A stretch of DNA of 20,018 nt from Clostridia bacterium (GCA_017480265.1 JAFVAZ010000005.1:1-20018), one strand, 5' to 3'. Positions 1 through 8,427 are shown, numbered from the stretch's first letter. Notes: a model not told the origin generated them from the letters alone. Numbers and translations: made by a program.

Positions 1-84
1 GATACCGAAAAACGCGATACCGTGGCAAACGAAAGCAGACTGCCAAATTGAATATGCTGTTTGCTTTGGCAAACCTATATCTGG

Positions 85-408
85 CTAACAAGCGCTTTGG
101 AGTGTCAGCTTAATTGGGGTTTGCCAAAAACGAAAAAAACTGAAGTTTTTCAACGGTTTGATAGCTTTTGAGCGGAGACTTATCTTCTGCTCTTTTTTAT
201 TGCTATTTATGCGGCGTTGCCTTAAGGCTCCTTTTGGTGTGTATGATCCTTCTCCTAAATCCAACTGCCCTTGTCGTGATGCCATTATCCATCCCCTCAT
301 TGTGCTTATTGGCACTCCCAGCTCTTTTGATGCTTTCGTCATCCCTATCTCTTTTATTAATTTCACTGCTTGCACTTTATATTCCTTATCATATCTTTTC
401 TTTAGCAT
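85..408 (-). CDS. IS3-family transposase OrfA, 3' part degenerate
   Basis: The first ~62 residues are a typical IS3-family OrfA DNA-binding domain: a KKRYDKEYK start, a helix-turn-helix around TKASKELGVPISTMRGW, then the GEGSYTPKGAL segment. In intact OrfA proteins this is followed by a leucine-zipper coiled coil. Here residues 63-107 are a basic, unrelated sequence and none of the three frames restores a zipper, so the gene has probably been shifted or rearranged. No OrfB (DDE catalytic part) is seen; it would lie further left, outside the window. The start has a strong SD (AAGGAGG about 8 nt before the ATG) and a promoter upstream, so the fragment could still be transcribed. Most likely an inactive remnant. 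Family assignment is confident, activity is not. Confidence 0.7.
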   Translation of the reverse strand: MLKKRYDKEYKVQAVKLIKEIGMTKASKELGVPISTMRGWIMASRQGQLDLGEGSYTPKGALRQRRINSNKKEQKISLRSKAIKPLKNFSFFRFWQTPIKLTLQSAC

Positions 409-443
409 TGTTTTTTCCTCCTTGATTTTGTTTTTTATTTTTT

Positions 444-472
444 GTTTTATTTGTGCGAATTTTACTTGTCAA
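444..472 (-). promoter_or_regulatory. sigmaA-like promoter of the IS3 orfA
   Basis: Read on the minus strand, TTGACA (467-472) is followed after 17 nt by TAAAAC (444-449), about 36 nt before the orfA start codon. A promoter close to the element end is usual in IS3 elements. Confidence 0.5.
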
Positions 473-485
473 CTTTTATTGTACA
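466..485 (-). repeat. candidate left terminal inverted repeat of the IS3 element
   Basis: Minus-strand sequence beginning TGTACAATAAAAGTTGACAA lies 77 nt before the orfA start. It begins with TG, as IS3 ends do, and resembles IS150-group ends in its TGTAC start. The partner end is not in the window, so the call rests on position and the first bases only. Confidence 0.3.
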
Positions 486-584
486 ACATCATTTTCTGTT
501 CCTTGTCTTGCTAACCCTTTATATAAAAATTAAAAATTCGCTCTTTTTGTTCCTTTTTACCTTGACCTGAACACCTGTGTAGCG

Positions 585-1904
585 CTACTTATACCGATAG
601 CGTCGCTTGTTTATTTGTATTTTTTTCTTCTTTTTTTTACTATATCTTAAAAAATTGCGTATATAAAATGCAATGAATATCAGCAATAGTACGAAAGCGA
701 TTTTAAACCAAATTGAGCTGATTATTGATTTAAAGACGTGTGCAAAGAATAAAAAATAATTTTTGCGGATATTTTCGCTAGATACAACGTCTATGGTTGC
801 TACTTTGCTATTGGCGTAAAATAGGTCAGCTGTACCTACTTTTTGACCAACTTTCACAGGAGCTGTGACCTCCTGAGGTACGTTGAGTTTTATATCTATG
901 CTGGCAGGTAGAACCGCCTTGGGTAGCATAGCAGAATAATCTCCTGCAGGTAAAAGTTGCAAACTATCTTTGCCCCAAGCAAAATTTAACTTTACTTCGC
1001 CAATGGGCTTATTTTTATCGATTATGGGCTTCAAAGAGAGATTATTAAAAGCCCATTGATATAAGGCTTTGCTATCAAGCATTGCTAGATTATCTTTTTC
1101 TGAAAAACCTCCAAGCGCTATACAAATATATGTATATCCATTATTCACTGCGGTGGATACCAAGCAACGCCCAGCTAAAGCTTCGTATCCTGTTTTTATT
1201 CCTTTTGCATATTTATAGTAATATTTACCGCCTCTGACGGGATCTATCATGGAATTGGTAGTTACCAGCGGGTATTTGTCTTCCCCTAAGATATTTGAAG
1301 TAACTTTAGAGGTGATTTCTAAGAAGTTAGGGAGAGTCATGGCATATTTTGTGATTTTAAGTAAATCTTCAGCTGTTGTGTAATGATCTTCTGCATATAA
1401 TCCGTGAGGGTTGGAAAAATGTGTGGCATCGCACCCTAATTCTCCAGCCCTTTTATTCATTTTATTGACAAAATCTTCGATATTGCCATGCGTTATGTAA
1501 TCTGCCAAAGCTAGTGCGGCATCGTTTCCGGATTTAATCATCATACAATGTAAAAGTTGATTTACGGAATAGCTCTCTCCAGCTTTTATATTTGACATAG
1601 AGCTACCGGTACCCAAAAGCTTATTTATGACTTCTTTCTTTATTTCTACCATGGTATTATCTATATCTTGGATCTCTTCCGCTACTATTATGTATGTCAT
1701 TATTTTGGTAAGAGAAGCGGGAGCTACCTTCTCGGTTGCATTCTTTGAGTAAACTACAGAATCTGAATCTAAATTATACAAAAGTATAGATGAACAAGAT
1801 GGCTCAAATCCTATGTTATAGTTTGTGGCTAAACATAGACTAGATGGAAGAAAAAGCAGCAAAAATAAATTTATTAAAAAAATTAGTGGGGTCTTTTTTA
1901 ACAT
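585..1904 (-). CDS. dacF: D-alanyl-D-alanine carboxypeptidase (peptidase S11, DacF/PBP5 type)
   Basis: A low-molecular-weight penicillin-binding protein that removes the terminal D-Ala from peptidoglycan pentapeptides outside the membrane. All three active-site motifs are present, numbered from the chosen start: SLTK at 64-67 (Ser64 nucleophile), SGN at 125-127 and KTG at 237-239. Residues 1-27 form a signal peptide with likely cleavage after CLA. Residues ~280-375 fit the beta-rich PBP5 C-terminal domain. A C-terminal hydrophobic helix (IAFVLLLIFIAFYI) followed by a Lys-rich tail should anchor it. The frame is open upstream to a TTG at 1931, but the ATG at 1904 has AGGAG 7 nt before it, and starting there gives a clean signal peptide. 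Length 439 residues, slightly long for the family because of the basic tail. It lies 33 bp after proS and is probably cotranscribed with it. The stop is TAG. Confidence 0.93.
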   Translation of the reverse strand: MLKKTPLIFLINLFLLLFLPSSLCLATNYNIGFEPSCSSILLYNLDSDSVVYSKNATEKVAPASLTKIMTYIIVAEEIQDIDNTMVEIKKEVINKLLGTGSSMSNIKAGESYSVNQLLHCMMIKSGNDAALALADYITHGNIEDFVNKMNKRAGELGCDATHFSNPHGLYAEDHYTTAEDLLKITKYAMTLPNFLEITSKVTSNILGEDKYPLVTTNSMIDPVRGGKYYYKYAKGIKTGYEALAGRCLVSTAVNNGYTYICIALGGFSEKDNLAMLDSKALYQWAFNNLSLKPIIDKNKPIGEVKLNFAWGKDSLQLLPAGDYSAMLPKAVLPASIDIKLNVPQEVTAPVKVGQKVGTADLFYANSKVATIDVVSSENIRKNYFLFFAHVFKSIISSIWFKIAFVLLLIFIAFYIRNFLRYSKKKKKKIQINKRRYRYK

Positions 1905-1937
1905 AGGCATTCTCCTATTTGTAAATATCAAAATGGC

Positions 1938-3632
1938 TTAATGCCAATAGTCCGATAAAAAATTTAAAAGTCCATCTAGATCCATTTTTTTGCCATTCTC
2001 TTCGTCCCGCAGCTTAACTTCAAATAAATCTTCACTAAGATTCCTCTTGCTGATAATAACTCTAACAGGGACACCCAGAAGATCAGCATCTTTAAATTGT
2101 ACTCCTGCGGAAAAATCGCGGTCATCAAGCAATACATCGTATTTTTCAGATAATTTCTCATATAAAGCCAAACTTGCACTTTTCACTTGCGCATTAGCGA
2201 TATCTAGCGCACATATATGGATTTGCCATGGGGCGATATTTTTTGGCCATATCGGACCAAAATCATCGTGGTTTTCTTCTATAACGCAAGCTAAGAGTCT
2301 GCCGATACCGATCCCGTAGCAGCCCATGATAGGCGTAGCCGTGCTCCCTTCTTTAGTTATATAATGCATACCCATACTTTTGGTATATTTATCTCCTAGT
2401 TGAAAGATATTCCCGACCTCTATCCCTCGTCTTATTATCAAACTTTCTCCACATTGTTTGCATTTATGGTCAGAGTCTACCTTAAAGACATCGTGGAAGG
2501 CAACTTCCCCTATATCTCTTTGCAAACAAAATCCTTTTAAGTGGCAATCTTTTTCATTGGCGCCACATATGAGATTCTTTTCGCCTGATAAGGATATATC
2601 GTAGATAACATTAAATTCATCCTCAAAGCTTTTTTCAGGTCCAACGGCACCTTTAATTAAATTAAACTCTGCAAGATCATTTAGCTCTTGCACTTCTGCC
2701 TTAAGTATGCTTCTTAATTTTGCCTCATTTACCTGCAAATCCCCCCGAATGAAGACCACGACGGGCTTTGGTGATCCCTTTGCTTTAAATACAACGGCTT
2801 TTATTGTTTGGCTGGTATTCACATTAAAGAAGTGCGCCAATTTTTCAATAGTATCCACACCAGGTGTATGTATTTTTTCTAGATCTTGCTCATGTCCCTC
2901 GGCTTTTTCTATATCCGCCGTAGCAACTTCTACATTGGCTTTGTATCCGCAATTATCGCAAAAAGCTATAGAATCTTCTCCTGCCTCCGATAAATACATA
3001 AATTCGTGAGCTACTTTTCCGCCCATCATGCCGCTATCAGAGCAAATTGCAGCTACGTTATTAAGGCCCACTTTTTTATATATTGCCTCATATGCTTTTA
3101 GGACTTTCTCGTAATAGCCTTCTAGGTCCTCTTGTGAGGTATGAAAAGAGTAGGCGTCCTTCATCGTGAACTCTCGGACTCTTATAAGTCCTCCGCGAGC
3201 CCTTGGTTCATCCCTAAATTTTGTCTGGATTTGATATAGCATAAAAGGGTAATCGGAGTAAGATTTTGCTTCTGCCTTGGCTAAATGGACTACCGCTTCT
3301 TCGTGCGTCATAGCTAAAACCATGTCTCTATCTGTTCGATCTTTAAACCTTAATAGCTCGCTGCCAATAGTTTTGAGCCTTCCGGATTCTTCCCAAAGTT
3401 CTGCCGGTAGGGTTACCGGCATCAGAATTTCTTGCCCGTCAATTCTGTTCATTTCTTCACGAATTATAGCCTCAATTTTTTTTTGGATCTTTATAGCCGG
3501 TAGCAGATAAGAGTAGATCCCACTGCAGACATTCCTTATATATCCACCCCTTAGCAAAAAAATATGACTAATTAAATTTGCGCTGGCTGGTTTATCCCTC
3601 AATGTTTTCCCGAATAAATTGCTCATTAGCAT
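1938..3632 (-). CDS. proS: proline--tRNA ligase (bacterial type, with editing domain)
   Basis: Charges tRNA-Pro with proline in the cytosol. 564 residues, the usual length of the bacterial (ProS type 1) enzyme. Seen in order: the class II catalytic core with the THEE loop at ~109-112, motif 2 around 140-163 (RDEPRARGGLIRVREF, then KDAYSFH), and an inserted YbaK-like editing domain at roughly 225-400 that hydrolyses Ala-tRNA-Pro. Motif 3 follows (GCYGIGIGRLLA, ~437-448), then a C-terminal anticodon-binding domain. The start at 3632 has GGGG 10 nt upstream. A second ATG two codons later (3626) is possible but worse spaced. A minus-strand promoter lies 54 nt or more before it. dacF follows in the same direction and the two probably form one transcript. 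Nothing odd is seen in the catalytic motifs. Confidence 0.97.
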   Translation of the reverse strand: MLMSNLFGKTLRDKPASANLISHIFLLRGGYIRNVCSGIYSYLLPAIKIQKKIEAIIREEMNRIDGQEILMPVTLPAELWEESGRLKTIGSELLRFKDRTDRDMVLAMTHEEAVVHLAKAEAKSYSDYPFMLYQIQTKFRDEPRARGGLIRVREFTMKDAYSFHTSQEDLEGYYEKVLKAYEAIYKKVGLNNVAAICSDSGMMGGKVAHEFMYLSEAGEDSIAFCDNCGYKANVEVATADIEKAEGHEQDLEKIHTPGVDTIEKLAHFFNVNTSQTIKAVVFKAKGSPKPVVVFIRGDLQVNEAKLRSILKAEVQELNDLAEFNLIKGAVGPEKSFEDEFNVIYDISLSGEKNLICGANEKDCHLKGFCLQRDIGEVAFHDVFKVDSDHKCKQCGESLIIRRGIEVGNIFQLGDKYTKSMGMHYITKEGSTATPIMGCYGIGIGRLLACVIEENHDDFGPIWPKNIAPWQIHICALDIANAQVKSASLALYEKLSEKYDVLLDDRDFSAGVQFKDADLLGVPVRVIISKRNLSEDLFEVKLRDEENGKKMDLDGLLNFLSDYWH

Positions 3633-3685
3633 AGAAGTCTATCCCCTTTATTTGATCTTTTCACATAGACACGAAACTGCTTTTA

Positions 3686-3715
3686 ATTTTATCATATGTC
3701 AAGAATAAAAATCAA
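3686..3715 (-). promoter_or_regulatory. promoter of proS-dacF
   Basis: On the minus strand TTGATT (3710-3715) and TAAAAT (3686-3691) are separated by 18 nt, and the -10 is preceded by TG one base away (extended -10). A TTGACA also occurs at 3697-3702, but no -10 lies at the right distance from it. Confidence 0.5.
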
Positions 3716-3808
3716 CGTATAGTTTTCTATTTTACTAATCATATGCATTATTAAATATGGAGTTAAAATTCTTCCAAAAAAGAAAAATCTCCAAAATAAA
3801 AAGAAATA

Positions 3809-3817
3809 TGATATAAT
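3809..3817 (+). promoter_or_regulatory. extended -10 promoter of the activase gene
   Basis: TGATATAAT at 3809-3817 is a perfect extended -10 (TGnTATAAT), 46 nt before the start codon. No good -35 is seen at 3788-3795, which is tolerated by extended -10 promoters. Confidence 0.5.
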
Positions 3818-3862
3818 GAAAATAAAAATGTAGTTTTCAACCGGTAGCGGGAGGGTACTTAA

Positions 3863-6772
3863 TTGAATGTCGGTTTAGATGTAGGCTCTACCACGATTAA
3901 AGCAGTAGCATTAGATGAAAAAGGGAACGTAATATATAAATCTTATGAAAGGCATTATTCTCATATTAAGCAAAGTATTATAGATATTTTAAAGAAAATA
4001 AGCGGCGGGATAAATCAGCGAGATAAAGTAAACTTAGCTATCTCTGGGTCAGCAGGCATGGGGGTTGCTAATGAATGTGCAGTTCCATTTGTACAGGAGG
4101 TTTATGCGACTAGGATAGCAGCTAAAAGATATGAGCCAGACACAGATGTAATAATAGAATTAGGCGGAGAAGATGCAAAAATTTTATTTTTGTCTGGAGC
4201 TATTGAAGTTAGGATGAATGGTTCCTGCGCAGGCGGGACCGGAGCTTTTATAGACCAGATGGCGACGCTACTAAATGTGCAAATTGAGGATATGGATGCT
4301 TTAGCAAAGAAATATGAGAAGGTTTACACGATTGCTTCCCGTTGTGGAGTCTTCGCTAAATCTGATATCCAGCCACTTTTAAACCAAGGAGCAAAAAAAT
4401 CCGATATATCCAAGAGTATATTCATGGCTGTAGTAAACCAGACCATAGCAGGCCTGGCCCAGGGCAGGAAGATCGATGGGAAGGTTTTGTATTTAGGCGG
4501 ACCGCTAACTTTTATGGAAGAATTAAGGAAAAGTTTTGACGATGTTTTGGGCGTAAAAGGTATCTGCCCTGAAAATTCATTGTATTATGTTGCTTTGGGG
4601 AGTGCACTTTCTGCATATAAAGAAGTATCTATTTCAAGGTTAATAGAAAATATAGAAAATTATAAAAATGACCACGATGTATTTAATTCTAGCAAAGCAC
4701 TTTTTGCATCCAAGGAAGAATACGAAGATTTTTCAAACCGACACAATAGAAATGTTGTAAAAAAAGGAAACATTCATAACTATAAAGGGGACGTTTACCT
4801 AGGCATAGATGCAGGGTCGACTACTATTAAGTTTGTACTTATGGGAGAAAGTGAAGAACTTCTATTATCCAGATACATCCAGAATGATGGGACTACGGTC
4901 GATTTGGTCAGGAAGTTTTTGCTTGAAATATATGATAAATTCCCAAATATAAAGATAAAGGCAAGTGCAGTTACAGGGTATGGAGAAGAGTTGATAAAAA
5001 ACGCATTTAAGATCGATTTTGGCATAGTTGAGACGGTGGCGCATTTAACTAGCGCTAAAAAGTTTATGCCCGATGTTGAATTTATCATAGATATCGGAGG
5101 GCAAGACATAAAGTGCTTTAAGGTTCACAATGGGATAATAGACAATATATTTTTAAATGAAGCTTGTTCTTCGGGGTGTGGGTCTTTTTTGCAGACGTTT
5201 GCAAACGCTCTGGGATACGAGATCAGTGATTTTGCAAAATTAGGGCTATTTGCAAAAAAGCCAGTGGATTTAGGTTCGCGATGCACGGTATTTATGAATT
5301 CTGCAGTAAAGCAAGCGCAAAAGGACGGAGCGACGATAGAAGATATTTCTGCGGGACTTTCTATAAGCGTAGTGAAAAACGCCATATATAAAGTAATAAG
5401 AGCCACAAGTGCCGAAGCTTTGGGCCGTAAAATAGTGGTTCAAGGAGGGACATTCCTAAACGATGCCGTGCTCAGAGCCTTTGAGCTAGAGATGAAGGCA
5501 GAAATAGTAAGGCCGGATGTAGCAGGGCTCATGGGAGCATATGGAGCAGCGATCTTTGCTAAGAAATCTAGTCTAAAGGAAGGCAGCAGTATCTTAAAAA
5601 AAGAAGACCTTTTAAATTTAACACATGATGTAAAAAATGTAAGGTGTAGCGGATGCAGCAATAATTGCCAGTTGACGATCAATACCTTCTTTGGAGGAAA
5701 TAGGTATATCTCTGGAAACCGATGCGAAAAGCCGATAACAAATAAAAAGTCAGATAATAGCTTAAATATGTATGAATATAAATTAAACCTCTTAAAGCAA
5801 TATGGAGATTTTGCGGGGGGAAGAGCAACAGTTGGGATACCGCTTGTTTTGAATATGTTTGAATTATTGCCATTTTGGCATACATTTTTTAGATCTTTAA
5901 ACTTTTCTATAAAGATATCTCCAATATCCAGCCGTGAGATGTATATAGATGGGCAGTGCACTATCCCCTCAGATACTGTATGCTTCCCTGCTAAGTTGGT
6001 CCATGGGCACATAGAAAGCTTAATAAAGAGCAAGGTGGATTTTATTTTTTATCCATGCATGTCATATAACTTCGATGAAAACTTAGGGGATAACCACTAC
6101 AATTGTCCGGTTGTAGCGTATTATCCGGAAGTCATACATGCAAATGTAGAAAAATTAAAAAACACGCCGCTGATTAATGATTATATAGGTCTTCATAGAG
6201 AAAAAGAGTTTCCTAAAAAGATGTATTTAATTCTGCAAAAGTATATAGATAATGTAAGTTACCCTGACGTTGAAAAAGCCGCCCAAAGGGCGTATGATGA
6301 ATATAAAAAGCATTTAGAAAAAATAAGGCAAAAAGGCAAAAGTATAATTGACCAGGCAACAAGACAGAACAAGAGAATTATAATTTTAGCAGGCAGACCA
6401 TATCACATAGATCCGGAGATCAACCATGGTATCGATAAGCTGATTTTGACATTTGACGTAGCGATAATCTCAGAAGATGCCGTACCTAAAATGGCAAAAG
6501 AAAAGTTGCATGTTTTAAATCAATGGTCATACCACTCCAGGCTCTACAACGCTGCTAAATATATAAAGGACAAAAAAAATATAAACCTAGTGCAATTGGT
6601 ATCTTTTGGTTGTGGGATAGATGCCATAACAACAGACGAGATGAGAGATATCTTGGAAAGAGAAGGGAAGATATACACTCAGCTTAAAATAGACGAGATA
6701 ACAAATCTGGGAGCTATAAAGATACGGCTCAGGAGTTTGTTTGCAGCTCTAGCACAAGGTAACATCACATAA
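3863..6772 (+). CDS. 2-hydroxyacyl-CoA dehydratase activase-related protein, N-terminal portion (two BcrAD/BadFG domains)
   Basis: Related to the ATP-dependent, iron-sulfur activators (HgdC, BcrA/D, BadF/G) that inject an electron into 2-hydroxyacyl-CoA dehydratases or benzoyl-CoA reductase. Two ASKHA ATPase domains are seen. Domain 1 (1-255) has DVGSTTIKA at 6-14, GGEDAK at 101-106 and the cluster-type cysteines C122 (GSCAGGTGAF) and C161 (SRCGVFAKSD). Domain 2 (310-570) has GIDAGSTTIKF at 314-324, C435/C439 (EACSSGCGSF) and C474 (SRCTVF). A third region has a CSGCSNNC cluster at 595-602 plus C621, then an AGRPYH motif. The start is TTG: it directly follows an in-frame TAA, and GGAGG lies 8 nt upstream. 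Family members I recall are single ~1400-residue proteins; this one stops at 969 and the rest continues in the same frame. The substrate of this large subtype is not known to me. Confidence 0.85.
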   Translation: MNVGLDVGSTTIKAVALDEKGNVIYKSYERHYSHIKQSIIDILKKISGGINQRDKVNLAISGSAGMGVANECAVPFVQEVYATRIAAKRYEPDTDVIIELGGEDAKILFLSGAIEVRMNGSCAGGTGAFIDQMATLLNVQIEDMDALAKKYEKVYTIASRCGVFAKSDIQPLLNQGAKKSDISKSIFMAVVNQTIAGLAQGRKIDGKVLYLGGPLTFMEELRKSFDDVLGVKGICPENSLYYVALGSALSAYKEVSISRLIENIENYKNDHDVFNSSKALFASKEEYEDFSNRHNRNVVKKGNIHNYKGDVYLGIDAGSTTIKFVLMGESEELLLSRYIQNDGTTVDLVRKFLLEIYDKFPNIKIKASAVTGYGEELIKNAFKIDFGIVETVAHLTSAKKFMPDVEFIIDIGGQDIKCFKVHNGIIDNIFLNEACSSGCGSFLQTFANALGYEISDFAKLGLFAKKPVDLGSRCTVFMNSAVKQAQKDGATIEDISAGLSISVVKNAIYKVIRATSAEALGRKIVVQGGTFLNDAVLRAFELEMKAEIVRPDVAGLMGAYGAAIFAKKSSLKEGSSILKKEDLLNLTHDVKNVRCSGCSNNCQLTINTFFGGNRYISGNRCEKPITNKKSDNSLNMYEYKLNLLKQYGDFAGGRATVGIPLVLNMFELLPFWHTFFRSLNFSIKISPISSREMYIDGQCTIPSDTVCFPAKLVHGHIESLIKSKVDFIFYPCMSYNFDENLGDNHYNCPVVAYYPEVIHANVEKLKNTPLINDYIGLHREKEFPKKMYLILQKYIDNVSYPDVEKAAQRAYDEYKKHLEKIRQKGKSIIDQATRQNKRIIILAGRPYHIDPEINHGIDKLILTFDVAIISEDAVPKMAKEKLHVLNQWSYHSRLYNAAKYIKDKKNINLVQLVSFGCGIDAITTDEMRDILEREGKIYTQLKIDEITNLGAIKIRLRSLFAALAQGNIT

Positions 6773-6805
6773 ATAGCTTATAAAAGAAGGGAAACTTTAG
6801 AAAGT

Positions 6806-8092
6806 ATGGCGAAAATGATTTACGATAAAAACGGTAGGCTTTTATTTACTAGAGAGATGAAAAAAGAGTATACGATATTACTCCCCACTATGCTGCCCAT
6901 ACACTTCAAATTAGTACAAAATATTCTAGATAATTATGGGTACAAAACAGAGTTATTAAAGAATAATTCTGATCAAATTATAAATGAAGGCTTAAAATAT
7001 GTACACAACGATATTTGCTATCCGGCGTTGCTTGTTATAGGGCAATTTGTGGATGCTCTAAAGAGTGGAAAGTACGATACTCAAAAAGTAGCCTTGATGA
7101 TCACTCAAACGGGAGGCGGTTGCCGGGCTTCTAATTATATTTATCTTTTAAGAAAAGCTCTAAAAAAAGCCGGTTTTGCCTATATCCCCGTGATATCTCT
7201 GAATTTATCAAGATTGGAGGGAAATCCCGGGTTTACTTTGAATTTACCTATGTTAAAGAAAATGGCAGTCTCGTTGGTTTACGGAGATATACTGATGTCA
7301 CTGGAAAATCAGATGAAACCGTATGAGTGTAAAGATAGCATTGGCATGAGTGAAAAAATAGTAAATAAGTGGCTTAATTTTTTAAAATATCAGTTCAAAA
7401 ATGGGCGCGGGACAAAACTAAAAGATATAGAAAATAATATCACACTAATTTTAAGCGATTTTTCGAAAATCACAGTAAAAAAGGAGAAAAAGATCAAAGT
7501 TGGTGTAGTGGGAGAGATTTACGTAAAATATTCCTCTCTTGGCAATAATGATCTAGAAAAATTTTTATTTTCTCAAGATTGTGAAGTTTGTGTTCCAGGC
7601 ATTTTAAACTTTATGCTCTTTAAAGTAGACAACCGCATAGAGGATATCAAGCTATATGGCGGAAGCAAAGTGAAAAAATTTTTTTTGCAGAAGGTTTTTG
7701 CATATTTTGAAAAAATAGAAAAGATTATGCTGGATGTACTTTCAAAATATACTATGTTTAATCAGACAAAAAGTTATAGGGAGATAAAAGCGCTAGTAAA
7801 TGGAGTGATTGGCTATGGCAATAAAATGGGGGAAGGGTGGCTTTTGACTGCAGAAATGTTAGAGCTTGTTGAATCTGGGTTTGAGAATATAATTTGTGCA
7901 CAACCTTTTGGCTGTTTACCAAATCACATATGTGGCAAAGGGATGATCAGAAAAATACAGCAGATCAACCCAAAAGCCAATATTGTAGCGATAGACTATG
8001 ACCCCGGTGCGTCTAAGGTCAATCAAGAAAATAGGATAAAATTGATGCTAGCTCTGGCCAAGGAGAATTTAGGGGACGATGCTGCAGACTAA
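6806..8092 (+). CDS. 2-hydroxyacyl-CoA dehydratase activase-related protein, C-terminal portion (HgdB-like domain)
   Basis: Corresponds to the C-terminal third of the ~1400-residue activase-related family. Residue 16 onward (REMKKEYTILLPTM) matches where the last domain of fused homologues begins. Likely ligand or cluster residues are C71 (NDICYPALL), C106 (TQTGGGCRASNY) and the late CAQPFGCLPNHICGKG segment, all typical of HgdB/FldB-like dehydratase folds. It begins 33 nt after the preceding stop and in the same frame; the 11 codons between are open. The ATG at 6806 has only a weak SD (AGAAGGG 14 nt upstream), so independent initiation would be poor. Either the two halves are made separately and assemble, or this is the tail of a gene broken by one TAA. 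428 residues; a terminator follows. Confidence 0.8.
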   Translation: MAKMIYDKNGRLLFTREMKKEYTILLPTMLPIHFKLVQNILDNYGYKTELLKNNSDQIINEGLKYVHNDICYPALLVIGQFVDALKSGKYDTQKVALMITQTGGGCRASNYIYLLRKALKKAGFAYIPVISLNLSRLEGNPGFTLNLPMLKKMAVSLVYGDILMSLENQMKPYECKDSIGMSEKIVNKWLNFLKYQFKNGRGTKLKDIENNITLILSDFSKITVKKEKKIKVGVVGEIYVKYSSLGNNDLEKFLFSQDCEVCVPGILNFMLFKVDNRIEDIKLYGGSKVKKFFLQKVFAYFEKIEKIMLDVLSKYTMFNQTKSYREIKALVNGVIGYGNKMGEGWLLTAEMLELVESGFENIICAQPFGCLPNHICGKGMIRKIQQINPKANIVAIDYDPGASKVNQENRIKLMLALAKENLGDDAAD

Positions 8093-8126
8093 CACGATAT
8101 ATTAAAAATGTAAACATCTATAAGAT

Positions 8127-8156
8127 AGCCAAAAATATTTTTGGCTCATTTTTTCG
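8127..8156 (+). terminator. Rho-independent terminator after the activase genes
   Basis: AGCCAAAAATATTTTTGGCT at 8127-8146 is a perfect 20-nt palindrome, followed by CATTTTTT. It lies 35 nt after the stop codon of the HgdB-like ORF. Confidence 0.75.
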
Positions 8157-8256
8157 TTGTTTTTATAGACCATAAAAAAGTAGTAAAAGTAAAGTATATT
8201 TTAAGCGTAAGCGAGTATTTAAAAATAAATTCATTTAGATATTTTTTCTAAAACTA

Positions 8257-8285
8257 TTGACAAAAAAATGTAAATATGATAAAAT
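8257..8285 (+). promoter_or_regulatory. strong sigmaA promoter of the exported-protein genes
   Basis: A consensus TTGACA (8257-8262) and TAAAAT (8280-8285) are separated by exactly 17 nt. A TG lies one base before the -10, and an A-rich stretch lies upstream. This is the best promoter in the window. The predicted transcription start is near 8292, giving a leader of about 120 nt. Confidence 0.8.
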
Positions 8286-8286
8286 A

Positions 8287-8315
8287 TATATACCTTGTTA
8301 AATTCAAGGTATATA
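8287..8315 (+). promoter_or_regulatory. perfect inverted repeat at the transcription start (operator or 5' hairpin)
   Basis: TATATACCTTG (8287-8297) and CAAGGTATATA (8305-8315) are perfect 11-bp arms around a 7-nt AT spacer. The repeat begins one base after the -10 and covers the predicted +1. The position suits a repressor operator. As RNA it would give a 5'-terminal stem that could stabilise the transcript. No run of T follows, so it is not a terminator. The next ~95 nt up to the gene hold a strong SD and overlapping mini-ORFs. Confidence 0.6.
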
Positions 8316-8342
8316 CAAAGCATATTAAGAAAGGAGGATAGT

Positions 8343-8427
8343 TTGTATTTATAATGCTTTGTTGGTTGTATTATTTATGAAGAATTTTTTAAAAAGAAAG
8401 GAAGAGGTTTATGAAAAATTTATTTAA
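8343..8427 (+). other. leader with three overlapping mini-ORFs before the phospholipase-like gene
   Basis: A strong SD (AAAGGAGG, AGGAGG at 8332-8337) is not followed by the main gene but by TTG-TAT-TTA-TAA (8343-8354). This overlaps, in a TAATG, an 8-codon ORF MLCWLYYL (8354-8380). That in turn overlaps, in an ATGA, a 16-codon ORF MKNFLKRKEEVYEKFI (8377-8427), which runs 17 nt past the start of the phospholipase-like gene at 8411. Such an arrangement would allow translational coupling. Short ORFs arise easily by chance in AT-rich DNA, so expression is uncertain. Confidence 0.3.

Noticed and set aside
579..588. Palindrome GTAGCGCTAC over the dacF stop codon as a terminator
   Set aside because: It is only 10 bp with no loop and no T-tract after it on the minus strand. 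No convincing terminator was found for dacF.
1904..3632. proS and dacF are also in the same frame and could be a third stop-split gene
   Set aside because: They are unrelated complete proteins. dacF has its own SD and signal peptide, and proS ends at the usual length, so the shared frame is chance.
3697..3702. Consensus TTGACA (minus strand) as the -35 of proS
   Set aside because: At 16-18 nt downstream there is no acceptable -10. The TTGATT/TAAAAT pair with extended -10 is better.
5440..6033. Long antisense ORF of 197 residues within the activase gene
   Set aside because: It is a shadow of a well-supported coding frame, with Cys/Phe/Ser-rich composition and no recognisable domain.
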